DNA from: Bacteroidota bacterium
GTDB lineage: Bacteria; Bacteroidota; Bacteroidia; NS11-12g; UBA9320
Reading direction: 5' to 3'
DNA length: 64,000 nt
Assembly: GCA_947468275.1 (NCBI GenBank)
Contig: CANIKO010000005.1
Span: 153,127-217,126 of the forward strand
The first letter of the stretch is position 1, and every line of letters starts with the position of its first letter. Shown here in pieces: positions 55,064 through 62,079 of the stretch. The notes under the pieces were generated by a model, which saw only the letters and a program-made list of their open reading frames with translations, searched no databases and was not told where the DNA came from. A program made the position numbers and the translations under genes.

Positions 55064-56329
55064 ATGGAAGAATCGAAATTATCTCAATTATCGGAAACTT
55101 TAATTGGGTCAGAAATAGTAAAACTTGGTGCTGAGATAAAAGAACGAATAAAAGCAGGGGAGAAAATTTATAATTTTACTGTAGGTGATTTTGATCCTCA
55201 TATTTTTCCTATTCCTCAATTGTTGGAAGATGAAATTATAAATGCTTATAGAAACAAGTTTACCAATTATCCTGCCGCAGAAGGAAATATCGACTTACGG
55301 GAAACATTAAGTGAATTTATTGCAAAAGGACAAAATTTAGACTATTCCATATCCGAGATTTTAGTAGCGAGTGGTGGAAGACCTTTAATATATTCGCTTT
55401 TTAGGGCTGTGTGTGATGAAGGTGATAAGGTTATTTACGGTGTGCCATCATGGAATAATAACCATTATTCGCATTTTGTAGGTGCCAATCATGAGGTGAT
55501 TGAAGCTAGGTATGAAAATAATTTTATGATTTCTGCTGCTGATTTAAAGCCCCATATTAAAGGTGCGGCTTTACTATCGCTTTGTTCACCGCAAAATCCT
55601 ACTGGAACTACTTTTAGTAAGGAGGAGCTAACCGCTATCTGCGATATGGTTGTAGAAGAAAATATTAGCAGAAAGCCTAACGAAAAGAAGCTTTATGTAA
55701 TGTTTGATCAAATGTATTGGTGTCTTACCTATGGTGCTATTCAGCATTACAATCCAGTATCACTTTGCCCTGCAATGAAAGATTATACGATTTTTATAGA
55801 TGCCATCAGTAAGGCTTTCGCAGCTACAGGGGTTAGGGTTGGTTGGGCTATGGGGCCGCAAAAAGTAATTGGTAAAATGAAGACATTATTGACTCATTTG
55901 GGCGCTTGGGCCCCGATGGCGGAGCAAAAGGCGGTCGCTAAATTTTTAATTCAAACGGATGCTGTTAATATCTATTTAGCCAATTTTAAAAAAGAAATCG
56001 AGATTAGATTAGTAACTATTTACGATGGATTTCAAAAACTTAAGAGTGAAGGATTTGCTGTAAATGCCATTGTCCCGCAGGCAGCAATTTATCTCACAAT
56101 TCAATTTGATTTGGTAAATAAAATAACTAAAAATGGGTTAAAATTAAATGTACAGGCAGATGTTACGGATTATCTTTTAAATAATGCCGGTTTAGCTGTA
56201 GTCCCTTTTTATGCGTTTGGTGCGTCGCCTCATAGCAGTTGGTATCGCCTCAGTGTTGGCACTTGTAAGAAAGAAGAAATAGGTGAAATGTTTAAAAAAT
56301 TACGAGAGGCACTTCATGAATTAAATTAA
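55064..56329 (+). CDS. Class I/II pyridoxal-phosphate aminotransferase
   Basis: A 421-residue cytosolic aminotransferase of the aspartate aminotransferase fold. Features in order: FTVGDFDPHIFPIP near the N terminus, AEGNIDLRE, the cofactor-binding Asn in SLCSPQNPTGTTF, the Asp and Tyr of VMFDQMYWCLTYG, and the cofactor Lys in DAISKAFAATGVRVGW. The C-terminal Arg that binds the substrate carboxylate is in SSWYRLSVG. The substrate could be aspartate, tyrosine or another amino acid and cannot be set from the sequence. It has its own promoter. Confidence 0.9.
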   Translation: MEESKLSQLSETLIGSEIVKLGAEIKERIKAGEKIYNFTVGDFDPHIFPIPQLLEDEIINAYRNKFTNYPAAEGNIDLRETLSEFIAKGQNLDYSISEILVASGGRPLIYSLFRAVCDEGDKVIYGVPSWNNNHYSHFVGANHEVIEARYENNFMISAADLKPHIKGAALLSLCSPQNPTGTTFSKEELTAICDMVVEENISRKPNEKKLYVMFDQMYWCLTYGAIQHYNPVSLCPAMKDYTIFIDAISKAFAATGVRVGWAMGPQKVIGKMKTLLTHLGAWAPMAEQKAVAKFLIQTDAVNIYLANFKKEIEIRLVTIYDGFQKLKSEGFAVNAIVPQAAIYLTIQFDLVNKITKNGLKLNVQADVTDYLLNNAGLAVVPFYAFGASPHSSWYRLSVGTCKKEEIGEMFKKLREALHELN

Positions 56330-56373
56330 GTAGAATCAATCTTAATCAATAATGATACATCCATTAAATGGAG

Positions 56374-56400
56374 CAAAAAAGCCACCTGTATTAGGTGGCT
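56374..56400 (-). terminator. Intrinsic terminator of the sensor-regulator operon
   Basis: On the minus strand AGCCACCT / AGGTGGCT with a 5-base loop is followed by a T run (TTTTTTG). It lies about 220 bases after the regulator stop. The + strand has no T run, so it serves the minus strand best. Confidence 0.7.
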
Positions 56401-56623
56401 AATTGGTTTATAGGGCTTAGTTAGTTTTATTTGTTTTATAAAGACGCCTTTTAGATGCCTGTTTTTTAAATTGAATTAGATTATATTTCTTTTGTATGAT
56501 TAACCTACACGAATTTTAAATTAAAATTTCAAACCACATAAAAAATGTTATGAAATCTAGGATACTTGTATATGAAATGCAAATATTTGTATTCGAAAAG
56601 AAATAGCCCCAACTAAATATGAT

Positions 56624-57352
56624 TTAGGTGAGTTTTACCTTGCTTAGCAATTCTTCGCGATAAACTTTTCCAATCGGAATTTGCTCTTTATTAATAATTA
56701 CATGACTTAAACTTAACCCATCCAAGTGTTTTAAATTTATGACATAACCCCGGCTTATTCTGAAAAAAACTGAAGGATCAAAATTCTCTAAATAGGTATT
56801 CATGGAAGTGCGTACTAAAAATTTCTTTTTATCAATAGTCACCACTTTTACATATATATGGTCGTTTTCGAGATATGCAATATTGTCAAATAATATTTTA
56901 TGAAAAAAGTTATTATCTTTAATAAATATGGCATTGCCAATTCTTAATTTCGCTTTAAAATTAGTGTTGTAAGTTTTTTGAGAATGGTTACTAATTGCTA
57001 CCTCTATAGCAGCAAATAAATCCTCTTTTTGAAAAGGTTTTGATAAATACGCTCCTGGATTGGTTACTTTAGCCCTGTTAACGGTAAAGGAATCTGCATT
57101 AGCAGTTAAAAAAATAAAAGGAATATTGTATTCTTCCTTAATGATAGCAGCAAGATCAATTCCATCTTTTGCTCCTTTTAAGTTAATATCTAATAAGAGA
57201 ATATCAGGTTTTTCATTTTCTATCATTTTGATGGCATCATCAAAATTGCACGCTGGTTCAGGAACCTCATAGCCTAAGCTTTCCAGCACATCTAATATGT
57301 TTTCAGCAATTATTAGCTCATCTTCTACAATTCCAATTTTAATACTACCCAT
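56624..57352 (-). CDS. LytTR-family response regulator
   Basis: A 242-residue regulator with a receiver domain (VEDE acidic pocket, phospho-acceptor Asp55 in ILLLDINLKGAKDGIDLA, Thr in FLTANAD, Lys in YLSKPFQKED) and a C-terminal LytTR domain (about 140-240; NIAYLENDHIYVKVVTIDKK, FFRISRGYVINL). It is the partner of the hybrid sensor kinase, whose stop is only four bases upstream on the same strand. The receiver lacks a long linker. The DNA targets are unknown. Confidence 0.93.
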   Translation of the reverse strand: MGSIKIGIVEDELIIAENILDVLESLGYEVPEPACNFDDAIKMIENEKPDILLLDINLKGAKDGIDLAAIIKEEYNIPFIFLTANADSFTVNRAKVTNPGAYLSKPFQKEDLFAAIEVAISNHSQKTYNTNFKAKLRIGNAIFIKDNNFFHKILFDNIAYLENDHIYVKVVTIDKKKFLVRTSMNTYLENFDPSVFFRISRGYVINLKHLDGLSLSHVIINKEQIPIGKVYREELLSKVKLT

Positions 57353-57356
57353 TTAT

Positions 57357-60300
57357 TTAAATTATATTTTTACATTTAATATCAAATCTACTGCCGTGTT
57401 CATATCGGTATTCCATGTTTCCTTGTAATTGTTTGCTTAATTGACGAATAATACGGATTCCTAATGAACGGCTTTTTTGCCAATTAAAATCAGGAGGAAG
57501 TCCCGGACCATTATCTTTATAGGTAAGTATAAATTCGTCATCTATTATTTGGACACTTATATTTATGCTTGGCAAACTAGTAGCGTAAACAGAATATTTA
57601 AAGGCATTAGTAAAAAGTTCATTTAATATTAAACCAAGTGGTATGGCCGTATCAATCTGTAAAATAATATTTGGAATATGGGTTTCGAACTTTACATTAA
57701 TTCCGGATTTTTTATAAACTTCAAAAACTTGAATATAAAGATCATGTACAATGCTATTTAATTTTACTCCATTATAATCTTCGTGCTGGTATAATTGGTG
57801 GTGTAATAAGGCCATACTTCTGACTCTTCCTCTTCCTTCTTCCAATAATTGTTTTGTATATATATCCGTGATTTCTGAAGATTGAAGGTCAAATAAACTG
57901 CTAATTACTTGTAAATTATTTTTAACTCTATGATGAATTTCTTTCAATAAAGTATCGCGTTGTTCAAGAGTTTGCTCTAATTGAGTGGTCCTGTTTTTTA
58001 CTATTAATTCAAGTTTTGCTTGATCACGTTTGTATTTTGTTATAAAATATGTAATTCCTATACTTATTAAGGTAATACTCAAAACACGCATTAAAATAAT
58101 AAACCAGTTTTTTTTATAAAATGGGATAATTACTTCAATAGGAATTGAAATCTCGTTTTTTGACCAATAACCAATGATATTCTGAGCTTTAATATGTAAT
58201 AAATAATTACCATAAGGCAATCCACTAATTTTGATTGTATTCTCGTTAATGTAATTCCAATCCTTATCTATACCTTCTATTTTATAGGCATAGCGGTGGA
58301 TACCCTCCTCAAAATCAAGAAGTTCAAAATCTAGATTAAAAAACTTATCGCCAGGTTCTAATACTATTTTATTGAAAGTCAAAAGTTTATTGGTCTTGTT
58401 AACCAATCTCTCCTTTTTACTTGAGAATTGCGAAAATCCGGTAATTTGAAAAGGATCAGAAATGTTTTCATTTTTTGAAAGGAAATCGTTCGGATAAAAT
58501 GCGTTAACACCATCCAAACCTCCGAAATACATTTTGCCGTCAGCAGCTTTATACGAAGATACCCTGTTGAATTCATTATGGGTAATTCCATCAACTGCGG
58601 TAAAAGTATTAACCAAAAATGTTTTAGGATTAAAACGCATTATACCATAGTCACTACTAATCCATAGGTAACCATAATTATCTGCCTCTATTCTGTATAA
58701 AATATTTGAAGATAATCCTGTAGCAACTGTAAAATGTTGGAAGGTATGGTGTTTTCTATTCCAACTATAAAGCCCATTTCCATCGGTGGCCAACCAAAAA
58801 TTACCTTCTTTATCCTCATTTATATGCATCAGTTTATTATATGGAATCTGATGGTTCTTTCGCTTTGAATAGGAATTGTAATGGTCTGTAACATAACCTT
58901 CCTCGTTTAATACAAACAGACCATTTTGGCATACTGCAAATATTTTATTATCCTTACTTCTAAATATCTGATAAACAAATTGAGGCTCTGGAAATTGTTT
59001 ATTCAAAGGCGGTATAAATATATTTTTTTCTGCAATATTAGCTACAGTTATCCCATTAGAGTTGCCACACAAAAGCTTGTTATTGCTAATGCTATATAGA
59101 CTCCAAATTACCTCGTCCGAATTAGATGGGAAATTTTTCTTCGATTCAATTAAAAAACAAAACTTCATTGATTTTGTATCATAAATCAATAAATTATCAT
59201 TACTTGAAGAAATGAGAGTGTCTTTTATTGTAATTAAGGCATAAAGAATACCCTTCCCTTTTTTTATATTTACGTTAAGGGGTGATGCCGCGTTGCACTT
59301 TAAAAATTGCCCCCATATTTGACCATAAATATAGCCTCGTTTATCTTCTATTATTCCCCGGGCCTGATTTCCTGCAAATTTTGAAACCACCATATTAGAT
59401 TTACTAAAGAAATGGGTGAATTTGTTTTGTTTAATTTCAAACATTAGAACCCCATCAGAAGTGCATAGCCAAATTCTGCCTTGCCCATCCGAAAAATAAT
59501 AATAAATCGACAGGGAGTTGTCTTTTATGTTTTCAATATCATCACTCAGCAGAGTGACTCTTTTATTATAAAAGTAAACCCCTTTACCAATCGAATAAAT
59601 TACAGCGCTATTTGTTTTAGGGTCATAAAAAGTAAATGTTTTTTCATCTGTTGTTAAATTTTTTTCAGGAATAATATTGTCGCTAAGTGGTGCAATTCCT
59701 TCTCTCGAAACTATTTTTAACGAAACCTTTTCACCTTCCCCTTTGGTATATAAAACAATCCATTTATCATCATTAATATGTTTTAAAGGCTTATATGTTG
59801 ATTTTTGTTGCGTTAACAATGTTTTTGATTTATCCCAAATAGCCATATGATGCTTTTTGAAAAAAAGTAATCCCGATTGCTCATCAATAGCATCAAATTC
59901 AGGCCTATAATCTCTAAAGTTTTCTAATGAATTTTCAGCTACTTTAATAAATCCACTATTTTTGGAATATAAATAGTAGAAATTTGGTTTAATCCAGAAG
60001 AAGATTTCTCCCTTTCCATTAGACTTTAACCAGGAAATATCTTTTTCTTTAAATGGAGCATTCTTATATTTTTTTGAAAATGGGATAAACTCATTGGTTT
60101 TAATATCCATTAAATCTACACGATTATTGGATTTTCGTCCATAGCCATTAGTTCCATAGAGTAACCAAATGAATCCTGAATTATCCTCGGCCATCTCAAT
60201 AACTTTTCGCCCTTGCATGCCGTTATTCTCTGTGTAAAGTTTGAAAATTTTACCGTCAAAACGATTTAATCCATTACGGGTGGCAAACCAGATAAAGCCT

Positions 60301-60470
60301 CTTTTGTCTTGGGTTCCGCAAATTACTTCTCGTGATGCAAGACCTTCTTCAACTGAAAAATGTTTTGTATGAATTAAATTTTTGGAGGTATCAGATTGTG
60401 AATAGAGCCGATTACTTGATGCTAGCAAACAAGTAAATATTATAATATTTATAATATATCGATAATTCAT
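57357..60470 (-). CDS. Reg_prop sensor histidine kinase (HTCS-like, two-component propeller sensor)
   Basis: A 1037-residue membrane sensor. A signal peptide (about residues 1-25) is followed by a large periplasmic region of two-component propeller (Reg_prop) repeats, for example GFIWFATRNGLNRFDGKIFK and GNFWLATDGNGLYSWNRKHH, then a Y_Y_Y domain (YAYKIEGIDKDWNYINENT) and one membrane helix (about 785-805). The kinase core is of the HisKA_2 type with HHRVKNNLQVISSLFDLQSS (His about 844) and an ATPase domain with LGLILNELFTNAFKYS and DNGPGLPPDF. It lacks a fused receiver or AraC domain, unlike full hybrid systems. Such sensors often detect extracellular oligosaccharides or other ligands. The regulator gene follows after four bases. 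Confidence 0.93.
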   Translation of the reverse strand: MNYRYIINIIIFTCLLASSNRLYSQSDTSKNLIHTKHFSVEEGLASREVICGTQDKRGFIWFATRNGLNRFDGKIFKLYTENNGMQGRKVIEMAEDNSGFIWLLYGTNGYGRKSNNRVDLMDIKTNEFIPFSKKYKNAPFKEKDISWLKSNGKGEIFFWIKPNFYYLYSKNSGFIKVAENSLENFRDYRPEFDAIDEQSGLLFFKKHHMAIWDKSKTLLTQQKSTYKPLKHINDDKWIVLYTKGEGEKVSLKIVSREGIAPLSDNIIPEKNLTTDEKTFTFYDPKTNSAVIYSIGKGVYFYNKRVTLLSDDIENIKDNSLSIYYYFSDGQGRIWLCTSDGVLMFEIKQNKFTHFFSKSNMVVSKFAGNQARGIIEDKRGYIYGQIWGQFLKCNAASPLNVNIKKGKGILYALITIKDTLISSSNDNLLIYDTKSMKFCFLIESKKNFPSNSDEVIWSLYSISNNKLLCGNSNGITVANIAEKNIFIPPLNKQFPEPQFVYQIFRSKDNKIFAVCQNGLFVLNEEGYVTDHYNSYSKRKNHQIPYNKLMHINEDKEGNFWLATDGNGLYSWNRKHHTFQHFTVATGLSSNILYRIEADNYGYLWISSDYGIMRFNPKTFLVNTFTAVDGITHNEFNRVSSYKAADGKMYFGGLDGVNAFYPNDFLSKNENISDPFQITGFSQFSSKKERLVNKTNKLLTFNKIVLEPGDKFFNLDFELLDFEEGIHRYAYKIEGIDKDWNYINENTIKISGLPYGNYLLHIKAQNIIGYWSKNEISIPIEVIIPFYKKNWFIILMRVLSITLISIGITYFITKYKRDQAKLELIVKNRTTQLEQTLEQRDTLLKEIHHRVKNNLQVISSLFDLQSSEITDIYTKQLLEEGRGRVRSMALLHHQLYQHEDYNGVKLNSIVHDLYIQVFEVYKKSGINVKFETHIPNIILQIDTAIPLGLILNELFTNAFKYSVYATSLPSINISVQIIDDEFILTYKDNGPGLPPDFNWQKSRSLGIRIIRQLSKQLQGNMEYRYEHGSRFDIKCKNII

Positions 60471-60634
60471 TAGAGGTATACAATGTTAAATAAATTTACA
60501 CATTTATTAATTCCATTTATTGAAATAATTGTTAAAGCATTGAATAGTAAAGCTAAATTTAGCAAAAAATCAGCATTAACATTCTTTGTAGTATTATTTT
60601 TTTATTCAATATTATTAAAAAGGGCAGTTACTTT

Positions 60635-60665
60635 TTTGAAAAATTTGATATAAATATTAAATTTG
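60635..60665 (+). promoter_or_regulatory. Promoter of the small Cys/Tyr-tailed gene
   Basis: TTTG at 60635-60638, exactly 19 bases, then TAAATTTG at 60658-60665. It overlaps the region of ATG 60667, which would sit upstream of the transcript start, so ATG 60688 is the likely start. Confidence 0.65.
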
Positions 60666-60687
60666 TATGGCAATTAAAAATAAAAAT

Positions 60688-61119
60688 ATGAAAAAGATGA
60701 AATCCTTAAACCTCGTATTATTTATTACCGTGTTTTCATTAACAGCAGGTAATTTGTTAGCTCAAAGTAAAAGCAAAGCCTTGGCCAAGAAGAATCCAAC
60801 TAAAGTTGAAAATTTTTCTGAAGGCAGAATTTTAACAGAATCGGATCTTGTATTTTTGAATGCTGTGACAGCAGACAAAGCATCAAAAAATAGAGGAGCC
60901 GCAAGTACTGAACTTACAATTGACAATACCTCTTATAAGGTGGGTCAAACTCTTACTACCAGTGATGCAAATAAAATTTCTAAAGTTATTGCTGATTCAA
61001 AGAATTCTACTAAGGTTTTAAACAAAGACAAAAGCCGAGGAGATTGTAATTTATATTGTTATTATCTATTACAAGATTCCTATGGGAATTGGTATTATTA
61101 TTACTATTGTTGCGGATAA
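60688..61119 (+). CDS. Small secreted protein with Cys/Tyr-rich C-terminal tail
   Basis: From ATG 60688 this is a 143-residue protein with a signal peptide (MKKMKSLNLVLFITVFSLTA, then GNLLAQ). The middle is polar and Ser/Thr/Lys-rich (RILTESDLVFLNAV, SYKVGQTLTTSDAN). The last 24 residues hold four Cys and nine Tyr, beginning CNLYCYYLL and ending YYYYYCCG. No family is recognised. The tail may be crosslinked or bind something at the surface; a modified-peptide precursor is possible but no modifying enzyme is nearby. It is a single-gene unit with a consensus promoter and a terminator. An alternative start is ATG 60667, disfavoured by promoter position. Confidence 0.6.
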   Translation: MKKMKSLNLVLFITVFSLTAGNLLAQSKSKALAKKNPTKVENFSEGRILTESDLVFLNAVTADKASKNRGAASTELTIDNTSYKVGQTLTTSDANKISKVIADSKNSTKVLNKDKSRGDCNLYCYYLLQDSYGNWYYYYYCCG

Positions 61120-61141
61120 TTTAACGTCAAAAATTTACTAT

Positions 61142-61171
61142 AAAAGGGCTGATTATTCAGCCTTTTTTTTA
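61142..61171 (+). terminator. Intrinsic terminator of the Cys/Tyr-tailed gene
   Basis: The stem GGCTGA / TCAGCC with a 4-base loop and flanking A/T pairs is followed by a T run; it lies 23 bases after the stop. Confidence 0.8.
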
Positions 61172-61188
61172 AAATTTATAATTAACGC

Positions 61189-61896
61189 CTAATCTTTATT
61201 TGAAGGATTAAAATACCCTTTACTTTCTACCTTATTTGAAAAGTAGTTTATAAATAATACGACAAATGAAATAAAGATAAGAGATTGCACGCATACCAAT
61301 AATTTGCCAATTCCAGTTATTGGATAAAAATCTCCAAACCCAATGGTTGCCAAGGCAATAAAACTGAAATATATAGGGTCATACCAGTATTGAAATGGAT
61401 GATTTAGATAATTGCCATGAGCGTAAATTACAGCAAACGCAAAAATTATTTCAAAATAATTTAGGAATAATAACAGCATAGATCGGCGATAAGAACTTGG
61501 GCTGGATATGGTATCGGAAGCGAAGATGAGCGATGGTACATATAACATCGTTTCCATCATTAGCCAAATAATAAATCCTGTAACTATATGATTGGACGTT
61601 AATTGATAATACACAATAAAGAAGGGTAAGAATACCTTGACTAGTATATAGGCATCCATTGCTAAATCTTGAAATTGTGAACCTTTTTTGCCAAAAATGT
61701 GTTTGATGTAGATTCCCGGAAACAGAAACTGAGATGAAGCTAGAAATAACCTAAATATCTTTTCTATTCCTACATCGTCATTATGGTCGTTGTTCCAAAT
61801 TGCCTTAATATTATTTATCCTTTTTTTTATAGAACCGGAAGGAGTGTTATTAACTGATTTATCGCCTAATACCAGTTTTTTAATAATTCTTCTCAT
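61189..61896 (-). CDS. Potassium-channel family protein (two-pore-helix type)
   Basis: A 235-residue membrane protein. The selectivity filter is TIGFGD (residues 184-189), in a pore loop between a helix at about 145-165 and the final helix at about 195-220 (GIGKLLVCVQSLIFISFVVL). Further hydrophobic segments lie earlier (about 82-100 and 105-125). It lacks an RCK/TrkA-N regulatory domain, so gating is unclear. It should form a tetramer. The N terminus is basic and cytosolic. It stands alone, convergent with the Cys/Tyr-tailed gene. Confidence 0.85.
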   Translation of the reverse strand: MRRIIKKLVLGDKSVNNTPSGSIKKRINNIKAIWNNDHNDDVGIEKIFRLFLASSQFLFPGIYIKHIFGKKGSQFQDLAMDAYILVKVFLPFFIVYYQLTSNHIVTGFIIWLMMETMLYVPSLIFASDTISSPSSYRRSMLLLFLNYFEIIFAFAVIYAHGNYLNHPFQYWYDPIYFSFIALATIGFGDFYPITGIGKLLVCVQSLIFISFVVLFINYFSNKVESKGYFNPSNKD

Positions 61897-61914
61897 ATTT
61901 TGTTAATGGAATAA

Positions 61915-61922
61915 CAAAAATA
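61915..61922 (-). promoter_or_regulatory. -7-like element of the ion-channel gene
   Basis: On the minus strand TATTTTTG fits TAnnTTTG and lies 18 bases before the start. Confidence 0.4.
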
Positions 61923-62030
61923 GTTAATAATGGGTCTATCTGATTTAGCGGAGCATCATTATACTAGATGTTTAAAGTTATGTCGAAACGGTTGTACCCT
62001 CCCTAATTTATAATCTAAAATAATGATATA

Positions 62031-62074
62031 AAAAAAAGCCCCGATTTACATCGAGGCTTTTTTTAAAAGGTGAT
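62031..62074. terminator. Bidirectional intrinsic terminator
   Basis: AAAGCCCCGAT and ATCGAGGCTTT pair around a short loop, with an A run before and a T run after, so it can end transcription in both directions. On the minus strand it follows the large T9SS gene by six bases. Confidence 0.85.
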
Positions 62075-62079
62075 AAATA

